Source: Rutidosis leptorrhynchoides
Lineage: Eukaryota; Streptophyta; Magnoliopsida; Asterales; Asteraceae
DNA length: 64,000 nucleotides
Reading direction: 5' to 3'
Assembly: GCF_046630445.1 (NCBI RefSeq)
Contig: NC_092341.1
Coordinates: 4,714,001-4,778,000 of the forward strand
The notes below the pieces were generated by a model. It did not search any database. It saw nothing but the letters and a program-made list of their open reading frames with translations, and had not been told where the DNA came from. How positions within the stretch are numbered: the stretch's first letter is position 1; each line of letters begins with the position of its first letter. A program made the translations under genes and the position numbers. Shown here piece by piece: positions 26,072 to 37,255 of this stretch.

Positions 26072-26833
26072 TACAGTAATAAACAGTTAAGCAGTATATT
26101 GTGCCGATAGTTTATATCCCAAATGACTATATCGTGTCAATTGCTAAACAGCTAACGTATAAAAGTGTTCCTAAAAATCCCAAATTTTTAGATTAAATAT
26201 ATTTATTTATTTCACTCATTACCTGTTTGAAACCTGATCAAAAAGATCCGTCTAAAATTCATTTTAAGTTCCAAGTAATATATACGGAGTATTAAAACTT
26301 AGCTCGAGGTATTTAAATATATTTTTAGCAAACTTAGAATTGATAATACTTAATTATGTACCAACGTTTAATTTCAACTTCTCACAAATTCGGGTTTAAA
26401 CTTGTTTAGTATTGATCATAAAAATTGAGCTGTCATTCGAGCTTGATCCCAACTCAAAATTAAATATTTTTAAAATTAATCAAATATATTCTAAATATAT
26501 TTTTAATAAAGCTAAAATTTATATAACTCGTTTTATTATATCATAAGTCGTTTACATATTAAATTTTATTAATTAAATCTTATATCACAATATTATATAT
26601 ATATTTATATTTTTATATATATATATATTTATATTTATTTTTATATGCTTATTTATATCTAAATACAAGTAGTCGTTCGTGAATCGTCGGAAATAGTCGA
26701 AGGGTAATTGCATATATGAAGCAGTTCAAATTTTTTGAGACTCAACCTAACAGATTTCTCTTATCGTGTCAAGAATATTACATCGTATTGAAAGTTTGGT
26801 TTAAAATTAGTCAAAATTTTCCGGGTCGTGACA
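26072..26833 (-). repeat. 5' LTR of element A, second part
   Basis: It continues the LTR broken at 13991 and matches 9231-10035. It ends GGTCGTGACA, followed by the TSD tgtta (26834-26838). Confidence 0.92.
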
Positions 26834-26838
26834 TGTTA

Positions 26839-28253
26839 ATACCGAAATTATCATTACTTCGGAAAGGACATAAAATTGAGAAACACCCTAAAACACTTGA
26901 ATTCATTTAAAATGGAATAAAGGAGAATAAAAAGGCAAAGAAAGAAACTAAGTGTGGGGAGAATGTACCAAGTTATTCAATTAAAAAAAACTATCTATCA
27001 CATGTTTCTGTAAAGTTATTGCAGGTGCTTTTGTTTTGGACTAAATTGACTGTTTTACCCACAATATTATAATAAAGATAAAAGAAAAGATGGATCTACA
27101 CGATGAATCAATTCTATCATTAAATGGAAGTAAAGTCTTCCGAAAAAGACACGCGCTTCTTGATTTAGTCAAGAAATTGTCGTCCAGACCAGCTGTAGGT
27201 TGACGAAAAATCTAGAAAAGTCATCTCTAAAATCAGCAGGAAATCCACCGACCTCGGCATCAAACAGGGTCGCCAAGTGGTCTGACTTATCCTAACCATG
27301 AGAGGATCCGTCTCGTAAAATGGGGAGGGCGCCGTGCAAATTAGCTTGATAAGACTAATGAATCAGATCCCCAGAAAGGATAATCTCCTTAAAGATTAAA
27401 AATCAGCTTTTAAGACTGATATTACTCAATCCTAGAGATTGACCTTAAAGATTGAGAATTACAAACTCATGGAATTCAATGATATCTAAACTCGAGCTTG
27501 AACGAGAAAATATTTTGATCAAAATTTCAAACCGATTTGTTTTCTGAAAACCTATTTTCAATGCGTTCATTACCATTGAACGTAAAATCCTAGGAATTCA
27601 CCTGGAATTCATTAGGTCACCTGAACCAAATCGGGTGTCAACCGTAAGAACGGTGGTTGCATAGCATGGTCAAAGACAGGACCTTGTGCCAGACCGAAAA
27701 ACTATAGAGTGAGCTTTACTATTGCTCCTACCAAGGATAGTAATTGCATCCGACACGTTTTAGACCATGAACAAAAGCATGTCAGGGGACATTGCCTTAA
27801 CAGTTTCTTGTTAATCGCTTTCCTTTACAACCGGACGGTAGTTTGCCGAAAGGTAATATACGGGACAAGTATACTGGACGTGTTGCTTTTCCAATACAAG
27901 GTTAGCAAGTGGGTGACACAAAACCATAAGTTTTGAGCTAAAATTTTCAAATCTGAAACCCACAAAAACATTTTGCAAACACCGGTGAAGGGGTATTCCG
28001 GAAAACTTATCTAGGGTAAAAGCTAGAATGAATTTTCAAAAGATCAAATGTTTTCATAAAGATCCAATTTCCTTAAGGATCTAAATTTTTATAGTCATGT
28101 GGGACTGTAAACCACATCGTTACTATCATTGTTTATACCACCGTATCAAAATCACTAATGTATAAAGTGTGAAGAATAAAGAAGTGATTCGTGTGATTTA
28201 ATTTCAAGTTATGTATTGCTTGAGGACAAGCAACGTTCAAGTGTGGGGATATT
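26839..28253 (+). other. Athila-like element interior, right part
   Basis: It continues the sequence cut at 8757. It is non-coding or unrecognised; short ORFs (for example 27709-27936) show no known domain. The motif aagtgtgggga occurs near 26949 and, as the likely polypurine tract, near 28238 just before the LTR. A third copy is near 8617. Confidence 0.6.
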
Positions 28254-28722
28254 TGATAGTGCTCCAAATGAACATATATTTAGTAGCAATATCCTCCCAA
28301 TATGTAAATTATTTAGTTGTAATTGTCCTATTTTAAGTTGTAATCGTTTATATTAAATAAGTGCGAAGACAAAAGGCGAAAACGACGATTTGAAGACGCA
28401 AATGACCAAAAAGCTCAAATGTACAAGATACAATCCAAGTGGTTCAATTTATTGATGAGAAACGTCTAAAAATGACAAAAGTACAAGTTGCGGAACGCAA
28501 AGTACAAGATATTAAATTATACGAAAGGACGTTCAAAAATCCGAAACCGGGACCTGAGCCAACTATCAACGCCCGACGCAACGGACCAAAAATTACAAGT
28601 CTACTATGCACAAGAATATAATATATTATTTAAATAATTATATAAATTATTTATATATTTTATATTATATAAAATAGTGTCGGCAGACTAAAAAACAAAT
28701 GAATGTGAGCTGGTGCCAGACA

Positions 28723-28770
28723 CCATGCGATCGCATGGCCAGAAGGCACATATCCCATGCGATCGCATGG
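28723..28770. repeat. Two copies of a perfect 16-bp palindrome upstream of the LTR TATA box
   Basis: CCATGCGATCGCATGG occurs at 28723-28738 and 28755-28770, 32 bases apart, with the TATA box tataaata 23 bases after the second. The placement suggests upstream promoter elements, though function is inference. Confidence 0.85.
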
Positions 28771-28792
28771 CCCGAAAAAGTTGGTCAGGTTC

Positions 28793-28800
28793 TATAAATA
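28793..28800 (+). promoter_or_regulatory. TATA box of the Athila-like LTR
   Basis: The sequence ctataaatag is the expected core promoter form. It sets U3 at about 28254-28825 and R/U5 after it. Confidence 0.6.
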
Positions 28801-30070
28801 GCCAGCTTATTCGGCGAGTTTTAAACATAATAATAATAATACTCCTCTAATAATAATAAATATATGTATATATATTATAGTATAGGGTAGTTTTATATTA
28901 GATTAGTTTGGGTTATGTAAAGGTTATTTTACGGGTTTTAAAGTCGAAGCTCTGTCCGTGTAACGCTACGCGATAAATAATCAATGTAAGCTATGTTCTC
29001 CTTTTTAAATTGATGTCTCGTACTTAAGTTATTATTATGCTTATTTAAGACGAAGTAATCATGATGTTGGACTAAAAATAATTAAAATTGGGTAATTGGG
29101 CTTTTTACCATAATTGAGGTTTGGACAAAAGAACGACATTTGTGAAAATTAGACTATGGACTATTAATGGGCTTTATATTTGTTTAACTAAATGATAGTT
29201 TGTTAATTTTAATATAATGATTTAAAATTGGACATACCTATAAATAACCATATACACTCGATCGGACACGATGGGCGGGATATTTATATGTACGAATAAT
29301 CTTTCATTTAACCGGACACGGGAATGGATTAATAGTCTATGGAATTATTAAAACAGGGGTGAAATTATGTACAAGGACACTTGGCATAATTGATAACAAA
29401 GTATTAAAACCTTGGATTACATGCAGTCGATATCCTGGTGTAATTATTAAACAAAGTATTAAGACCTTGTTACAGTTTAAGTCCCCAATTAGTTGGAATA
29501 TTTGACTTCGGATATAAGGATAATTTGACGAGGACACTCGCATTTTTTATTTATGACTGATGGACTGTTATGGACAAAAACCAGACGGACATATTAAATA
29601 ATCCAGGACAAAAAACAATTAGCCCATGGGAATAAACTAAAATCAACACGTCAAACATCATGATTACGGAAGCTTAAATAAGCATAATTCCTTTATTTTC
29701 ATATTTAATTGCACTTTTAATTATTGCACTTTCATTTATTGTCATTGTATTTAATTGCACTTTTAATTATCGCACTTTTTAATTATCGCAATTTTATTTC
29801 ATCGCATTTTTATTTATTGCAATTTCATTATCGTTATTTATTTTACACTTTAAATTAAGTCTTTTATTTAATATTTTACATTAGGTTTTAACTGCGACTA
29901 AAGTTTTAAAATCGACAAACCGGTCATTAAACGGTAAACCTCCCTTTTATATATTATTATATATAATTATATATATTTTGTACAAATATAGTTAATTAAA
30001 ATATAGTGTGAAATAAGCCAGCTCCCTGTGAAACGAACCGGACTTACTAAAAACTATACTACTCTACGAT

Positions 30071-30085
30071 TAGGTACACTGCCTA
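30071..30085 (+). other. Short hairpin near the LTR 3' end
   Basis: TAGG-tacactg-CCTA forms a 4-bp stem with a 7-base loop. The Athila-type remnant at 35270-35284 has CGGG-tacactg-CCCG with the same loop and compensating stem changes. Confidence 0.6.
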
Positions 30086-30218
30086 TAGTGTTGTAGCAAG
30101 GTATAGGTATATCCCATCTGTAAATAAATAATAAATATCTTGTATAAAATTGTAACGTATTTAATAGTTTTTCCTAGTAAAATATAAGCTATTTCATATA
30201 CACCTCGCATAACATCAG

Positions 30219-30983
30219 ATACAAACGCTTGAAGACATGCTACGAGCATGTGTTATTGATTTCGAAAACAGTTGGGATCGACATCTACCGTTAGCAGAAT
30301 TTTCCTACAACAACAGCTACCATTCAAGCATTGAGATGGCGCCATTTGAAGCACTTTATGGTAGAAAGTGCAGGTCTCCAATTTGCTGGAGTGAAGTGGG
30401 GAATAGACAGATTACGGGTCCGGAGATAATACAAGAAACTACCGAGAAGATCATCCAAATTCAACAACGGTTGAAAACCGCCCAAAGTCGACAAAAGAGC
30501 TAAGCCGACATTAAAAGAAAAGATATAGAATTTGAAATTGGAGAGATGGTCATGCTTAAGGTTGCACCTTGGAAAGGCGTTGTTCGATTTGGTAAACGAG
30601 GTAAATTAAATCCAAGGTATATTGGACCATTCAAGATTATTGATCGTGTCGGACCAGTAGCTTACCGACTTGAGTTACCTCAACAACTCGCGGCTGTACA
30701 TAACACTTTCCACGTCTCGAATTTGAAGAAATGTTTTGCTAAAGAAGATCTCACTATTCCGTTGGACGAAATCCAAATCAATGAAAAACTTCAATTCATT
30801 GAAGAACCCGTTGAAATAATGGATCGTGAGGTTAAGAGACTTAAACAAAACAAGATACCGATTGTTAAGGTTCGATGGAATGCTCGTAGAGGACCCGAGT
30901 TCACCTGGGAACGAGAAGATCAGATGAAGAAGAAGTACCCGCACTTATTTCCAGAAGATGAGCCAACACCTACAATCGCTTAA
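30219..30983 (+). CDS. 3' portion of gypsy pol: integrase C-terminus and chromodomain (fossil)
   Basis: The conserved [23 protein letters not shown] and [12 protein letters not shown] blocks mark the integrase core end. [10 protein letters not shown] and [12 protein letters not shown] follow. The C-terminus (about 30830-30960) reads [24 protein letters not shown], a chromodomain that in this lineage guides integration into chromatin. About one break is visible; treated as a fossil. Confidence 0.85.
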
Positions 30984-31018
30984 AATTTCGGGACAAAATT
31001 TATTTAACGGGTAGGTAC

Positions 31019-34000
31019 TGTAGTGACCCGAACTTTTCCGAACCTTTCTATGATTATATGTTTAATGAAAACTATACTTACATGATTAAATGTTTCCAAC
31101 ATGTTAAGCAATCAAACTTGTTAAGACTTGGTTAATTGAAACGGAAATTTTGTAAACGTCTGATTACCCAGTTTGACCAATGATTCACGAACGCTATAAG
31201 TTGTATATGACATGATGATACATAAATAAATAAATATATATGTTTAACATGATATAATGATCATCAAGTATCTCATTAAAAATAGTAACAATAAGTTATA
31301 TACTTAAAAAGGAGACTATTGACGTATGAAACTCGAAACGATACATATAACGATTATCGTTATAACCACGTCTTACTAAATATATATGAAGCATATTAAT
31401 ACATTGTTATATTATATATAACATGATAATATGATAATTAAATATATCATTAAGTGTATTAACAATGAACTACATAAGTAAAAACAAGACTACTAACTTA
31501 AGGATTTCGAAACGAGACATATATGTAACGATTATCGTTGTAACGACATTTAAATGTATATATCATATTAAGATATATTAATATATCATAATATCATGAT
31601 AATATAATAATTTAAAATCTCATTTGATATTATAAACTTTGGGTTAACAACATTTAACAAGATCGTTAACCTAAAGGTCTCAAAACAACACTTACATGTA
31701 ACGACTAACGATGACTTAACGACTCAGTTAAAATGTATATACATGTAGTGTTTTAATATGTATTCATACACTTTTGAAAGACTTCAAGACACTTATCAAA
31801 ATACTTCTACTTAACAAAAATGCTTACAATTACATCCTCGTTCAGTTTCATCAACAATTCTACTCGTATGCACCCGTATTCGTACTCGTACAATACACAG
31901 CTTTTAGTTGTATGTACTATTAGTATATACACTCCAATGATCAGCTCTTAGCAGCCCATGTGAGTCACCTAACACATGTGGGAACCATCATTTGACAACT
32001 AGCATGAAATACCTCATAAAATTACAAAAATATGAGTAATCATTCATGACTTATTTACATGAAAACAAAATTACATATCCTTTATATCTAATCCATACAC
32101 CAACGACCAAAAACACCTACAAACACTTTCATTCTTCAATTTTTTTCATCTAATTGATCTCTCTCAAGTTCTAACTTCAAGTTCTAAGTGTTCTTCATAA
32201 ATTCTACAAGTTCTAGTTACATAAAATCAAGAATACTTTCAAGTTTGCTAGCTCACTTCCAATCTTGTAAGGTGATCATCCAACCTCAAGAAATCTTTGT
32301 TTCTTACAGTAGGTTATCATTCTAATACAAGGTAATAATCATATTCAAACTTTGGTTCAATTTCTATAACTATAACAATCTTATTTCAAGTGATGATCTT
32401 ACTTGAACTTGTTTTCGTGTCATGATTCTGCTTCAAGAACTTCGAGCCATTCAAGGATCCGTTGAAGCTAGATCCATTTTTCTCTTTTCCAGTAGGTTTA
32501 TCCAAGGAACTTAAGGTAGTAATGATGTTCATAACATCATTCGATTCATACATAAAAAGCTATCATATTCGAAGTGGTAAACTAGTAATCACTAGAACAT
32601 AGTTTAGTTAATTCTAAACTTGTTCGCAAATAAAGTTAATCCTTCTAACTACACTTTTAAAATCAACTATACACATTATCTATATCTATATGATATGCTA
32701 ACTTAATGATTTAAAACCCGAAAACACGATAAACACCATAAAACTGGATTTACGCCGTCGTAGTTACAACCGGGGGCTGTTTTGGTTTGGATAATTAAAA
32801 ACTATGAAAAACTTTGATTTAAAAGCTATACTTCTGGAAAAATGATTTTTCTTATGAACATGAAACCATATCCAAAAATCATGGTGAAACTCAAAGTGAA
32901 AGTATGTTTTTTAAAACAGTCATCAAGATGTCGTTCTTTCGACGGAAATGACTACCTCTTTCAAAAACGACTTGTAACTTGTATTTCCGACTATAAACCT
33001 ATACCTTTTCTGTTTAGTTTCATAAATTCAAGTTCAATACGAAACCATAAATCACTTAAAACGGATTAGAAACGAAGAAATGGCGAGCAAAACAAAATTG
33101 GTAAAAACTACTCATTTTAGCTACGTGAAAATTGGTAACAAATCTATTCCAACCATAACTTAATCAACTTGTATTGTATATTATGTAATCTTGAGATACC
33201 ATAGACACGTATACAATGTTTCGACCTATCATGTCGACACATCTATATATATTTTGGAACAACCATAGACACTCTATATGTGAATGTTGGAGTTAGCTAT
33301 ACAGGGTTGAGGTTGATTCCAAAATATATATAGTTTGAGTTGTGATCAATACTGAGATATGTATACACTGGGTCGTGGATTGATTCAAGATAATATATAT
33401 ATCGATTTATTTATGTACATCTAACTGTGGACAACTAGTTGTAGGTTACTAACGAGGACAGCTGACTTAATAAACTTAAAACATCAAAATGTATTAAAAG
33501 TGTTGTAAATATATTTTGAACATACTTTGATATATATGTACATATTTGTTATAGGTTCGTGAATCGACCAGTGGCCAAGTCTTACTTCCCGACGAAGTAA
33601 AAAATCTGTGAAAGTGAGTTATAGTCCCACTTTTAAAATCTAATATTTTTGGGATGAGAATACATGCAGGTTTTATAAATGATTTACAAAATAGACACAA
33701 GTACGTGAAACTACATTCTATGGTTGAATTATTGAAATCGAATATGCCCCTTTTTATTAAGTCTGGTAATCTAAGAATTAGGGAACAGACACCCTAACTG
33801 ACGCGAATCCTAAAGATAGATCTATTGGGCCCAACAAACCCCATCCAAAGTACCGGATGCTTTAGTACTTCGAAATTTATATCATATCCGAAGAGTGTCC
33901 CGGAATGATGGGGATATTCTTAAATATGCATCTTGTTAATGTCGGTTACCAGGTGTTCACCATATGAATGATTTTTATCTCTATGTATGGGATGTGTATT

Positions 34001-34444
34001 GAAATATGAAATCTTGTGGTCTATTATTATGATTTGATAATATATAGGTTAAACCTATAACTCACCAACATTTTTGTTGACGTTTTAAGCATGTTTATTC
34101 TCAGGTGATTTGGAGCTTCCGCTGTCGCATACTTAAATAAGGACGACATTTGGAGTCCATGCTTGTATGATATTGTGTAAAAACTGCATTCAAGAAACTT
34201 ATTTCGTTGTAACATATTTGTATTGTAAACCATTATGTAATGGTCGCGTGTAAACAGGATATTTTAGATTATCATTATTTGATAATCTACGTAAAGCTTT
34301 TTAAACCTTTATTGATGAAATAAAGGTTATGATTTGTTTTAAAATGAATGCAGTATTTGAAAAACGTCTCATATAGAGGTCAAAACCTCGCAACGAAATC
34401 AATTAATACGGAACGTTTTTAATCAATAAGAACGGGACATTTCA
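31019..34444 (+). repeat. 3' LTR of the plus-strand chromovirus
   Basis: It starts TGTAGTGACCCG right after aacgggtaggtac and ends CGGGACATTTCA, 3,426 bp. The segment 33550-34140 is the reverse complement of part of the element B LTR (about 14100-14800). The segment near 33240-33400 matches the interiors of elements A and B (about 11640-11810 and 20090-20280). The families are therefore related by block shuffling. Confidence 0.88.
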
Positions 34445-34930
34445 GTAAGAGCATTTGGTGTTTGTGAATTCTTCAAAGGGACGCAAGGGTTCATAAGTAA
34501 CGGCTTATCGAGGAGCTAGTGTTTTATCCGGACACTCCACCGGGTTTGGGGTATCATAGTGAAGAAAAGTCTCAATTCGTAGAATTGAGGAGTGGATTAA
34601 GGTGGATTAGTTAACATCCACCCGAACCACTATAAATCCTTGTGTTTGTGCACTTACATTCTTTACATACTTGCATTAACAAACACAAACGCTTCCACAC
34701 TTAAAACTTATGTTTTGATCGTTAAAGATTTCGAAAAAGTTTTAAGAAACCACTAAGTAACTATTCACCCCCTCTAGTTACTTACAATTGGTATCAGAGC
34801 GGTTGCTCTAATCTTTGCTCAAAAACGTTTTTTCATGTCGAAAAACTATTTTGTGCAAAAACCCGAGTCAAAGATCTTGGAACCAAGCTCTACTTGTTTG
34901 GAGAACGCAAAAGAGATTCCTGGTGAATCG
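34445..34930 (+). mobile_element. Ty1/copia SIRE-like remnant: LTR 3' part and start of interior
   Basis: The LTR piece runs 34445-34786, with a TATA-like ctataaatcc near 34630, followed by a tRNA-iMet primer-binding site (tggtatcagagc, 34789-34800) and a short leader. The 5' part of the LTR is cut off by the gypsy element. The right boundary is approximate. It is a heavily truncated fossil. Confidence 0.6.
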
Positions 34931-37255
34931 ATTTAGTAATTCATGTGCATTTATGTTCAAACTGTTCTGAATTATTAAACATCCATAATCGCGGGTAAAA
35001 AGTCTAGATGAACATACTTCTTTAAACTGATATTCTACCTATCTAAAAACCTTTTATTAATATAAAACAACCAAAAATAATGTTTTTAAACTGAATTGTT
35101 ACTAATTTGGCTAATCGTTAAATAGCCACAACAATTATCCGTACTTTCCTTTATTTCGTTTGGTTTAGTTGATTTCATTTAGTTATATTATCTTAAATTG
35201 TGTTAAACTGTCATAGGAATGACAACGTGATTTTACCATCATATATACTACTACACGATCGGGTACACTGCCCGTGAGTGTGTAATCTTTAACGGTAATC
35301 TTGTTAATAAATAATAGACGCGATTTACACATCAAGTTTTTGGTGCCACTGTCGGGGATAGTTGTGTCAATTTAAGATTATTTACTAGCTTGTGATTATT
35401 TGAGTCTTGTGTGCTTTTATTTTTAGTTTGTGATTCGTTTTTGGTTACTTTTATTTTTTTATTTAGTTTAGTGTCGGTGCTCGTAATTATTTGTTAGCCG
35501 TGTTTCGCAGATTACAGGTGGTCTATGCCAAGTACCCATTCTTCTGGTTCTCCGTTGCGTTTACCTTATCCTGAACCGGAGAGAATTTGATGGAGGTGAA
35601 TATTGAACAAGCGGATACAGTGGATTCTTCATCTTCTTCTAGTCAAATTATCCCATTGGATAGTGAAGTTGAAACAATTATTCCTCGAACACCTGAAGTA
35701 CCTAGAATGAGTGATCAAACTCAAAGTATGGCTGCCAAGATGAAGGCCGCCCGAGTTGGCCAAGGCAATTCCATCACTCAACCGACAGTGACAGCAGAAT
35801 TTGAGATAAAGGGACCGATCCTTCAAATGAATAACAGTAAGTGTCAATTTGGATGTAAGTCGAGTGAGGATGCTAATGAGCATATTCGAGTTTTTAAGAG
35901 AATCTACGGTTTGTTTAGGATCAAGGATGTGCTTGATGAGGTAGTTTATTTGAAGCTTTTCCCGTGGACGCTAACGGGAGAGGCAAGTGCATGGTTAGAT
36001 GGGTTACCCGAGGGAACGATTGACATTTGGGATGTATTGGTTGAAAATTTTTAGGGTAAGTACTTTCCAGCTTCAAAAGCTACTAGGTTTCAACATGATA
36101 TCTCCCAGTTTCATAGGAAGCCTATGGAAACTTTATATGATGCGTGGTGTAGATTTAGTAGAATGTCGAGTGGGTGTCCACAGCACAGGCTTGACACCTT
36201 CCATAAGGTTCAGATTTTCTACGAGGGATGTGATGTTGCCACCCGTGTTAGTATTGACCAAGCTGCAGGAGCTTCTTTGATGGATAAGACTAAACAAGAG
36301 GCCTATGAGATTATTGAGAAACAGGCCGAGTACTCACATGAATGGCATCAGGATAACAATTTGACTCGTTCATCTTCTACGGTCGCAAGCGCCGGTGTTT
36401 TCGACGATTTTGGATTGATTAGTGCAAAGTTGGATGGTCTCTCACGGAATATGGAAAAGATTAATAAGGAGATACATGCTATTAAGGTAGGATGTGAGTA
36501 TTGTGAGGGTCCGCATTTGGGTAAAGATTGTGATGCTGGTTTGACTATGGCTTAAAAGGAGCAAGTGGCTTATGTTACTCAACAAAATAATAACCAATTT
36601 CAAGGAAGAGCCAAATTCAATCGAAACTTCAACAATCCGTATAACCCGCAAAGTCAAGGTCAGATTGCTAATTTCGAGAGTTCTAGTAGTGGTTTTCAAC
36701 AACGTGCCCTGGGATTTTATCAAAAGCCCCAAGTTGAAGAAAAAAATAGGGTTTGGAAGCAATGATGGAGACGTTGGTGACATCCCAAACTCAACTCATA
36801 GCGACTCAGAATCAAAGAGACGAAAAAAAGGATCAACTTTTTCGTAACCAACAAGCAGCTATTCAGAATCTAGAGACACAAGTGGGTAACCTTCCTAATA
36901 TGTTGAACGAAAGGAAATAGGGTGAGTTGCCGAGCAACACGAAGGTTATCCCGAGGAGCGATCATTTAAACATGGTTATTTCAACTTTAGGTGAAGACTC
37001 GGACAGTGCGATGGTGTTTATTAGGGTGAAGGAGGTTAGAGATGAGCCACCACTCGAGGTGAAGCATGAGAAGCGAGTGGTTCCGCCTTAAAGACCACCG
37101 ATTCCCTTCCCGAGAAAGGGGGTCGACTACGAGTACGTGGAAAGACCTTCTAATGTTAACAATACTTGTTTTGTTAGTTCTTTTTCAAGTGACTCCGGGA
37201 TGCAGAAAGAGATGAGAAGGAAGCGAGGAAGGCAAAGAGAAAGGAAATCACTACT
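34931..37255 (+). mobile_element. Athila-type gypsy remnant: LTR end and gag (fossil)
   Basis: The LTR 3' end is at 35334 (..acacatca), followed from 35336 by a leader with tttttggtgccactg, the Athila-type primer-binding region. Gag-like coding spans about 35587-36770: a retrotrans-gag core with WLDGLPEGTI near 35993, and a CxxC-type knuckle CEYCEGPHLGKDC near 36495-36533. It is broken, with several breaks, and pol is missing. Left and right boundaries are approximate. Confidence 0.8.
35270..35284 (+). other. LTR hairpin CGGG-tacactg-CCCG
   Basis: The same loop as at 30071-30085 with two covarying base pairs. It lies 50 bases before the LTR end. Confidence 0.6.

Larger units (their letters stand above)
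8758..26833 (-). mobile_element. Element A: non-autonomous Ty3/gypsy derivative (LARD-like), hosting element B
   Basis: It is flanked by the 5-bp TSD tgtta (8753-8757, 26834-26838). The 3' LTR is 8758-10035, the polypurine side starts at 10036, the interior runs 10036-13522, the tRNA-iMet primer-binding site is 13509-13520, and the 5' LTR is 13523-13991 plus 26072-26833, split by element B. The 3.5-kb interior has no protease, reverse transcriptase or integrase, only an orphan ORF (12593-13153) and an antisense CxxC ORF. Both LTRs and the TSD are present, so it looks structurally whole apart from the nested insertion. By eye the LTRs differ at roughly 1.5% of sites, about 0.6 million years at a commonly used plant rate (rough). 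Confidence 0.9.
6991..30218 (+). mobile_element. Athila-like LTR element without recognisable pol, split by nested insertions
   Basis: Visible parts are the interior at 6991-8757, the interior at 26839-28253 and the 3' LTR at 28254-30218. The 5' end lies left of the window, beyond the minus-strand chromovirus. The interior is split at the tgtta TSD (8753-8757 and 26834-26838) by element A, which itself carries element B. Evidence for the Athila side is an LTR 3' end (..acatca) and a GGTACACTGCC hairpin block like those of the Athila-type remnant at 35,270, plus a CxxCxxxH knuckle-like motif (CEICGDYH) near 7310-7335. No protease, reverse transcriptase or integrase is visible in its parts, so it looks non-autonomous. 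The 3' LTR abuts gypsy pol sequence at 30219, so it inserted into a gypsy element. It appears damaged by more than the insertions, though how much is unclear. Confidence 0.75.
28254..30218 (+). repeat. 3' LTR of the Athila-like element
   Basis: It starts TGATAGTGCTCC and ends CATAACATCA, 1,965 bp. Gypsy pol coding resumes at base 30219, which fixes the end. It contains two perfect 16-bp palindromes, a TATA box at 28793-28800 and a hairpin at 30071-30085. The 5' mate is outside the window. Confidence 0.85.
30219..34444 (+). mobile_element. Ty3/gypsy chromovirus (Tekay-like), 3' part in view
   Basis: The end of integrase and a chromodomain are coded at 30219-30983, followed by the polypurine side aacgggtaggtac and the 3' LTR (31019-34444). 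The 5' part lies left of the window because the Athila-like element inserted within pol at 30218/30219. The visible coding has about one break besides the insertion. The LTR ends inside an older copia LTR at 34445. Confidence 0.88.

Noticed and set aside
28723-28770. GCGATCGC palindrome as bacterial contamination (HIP1-like)
   Set aside because: The surrounding sequence is a plant LTR with a TATA box, flanked by plant element sequence on both sides.
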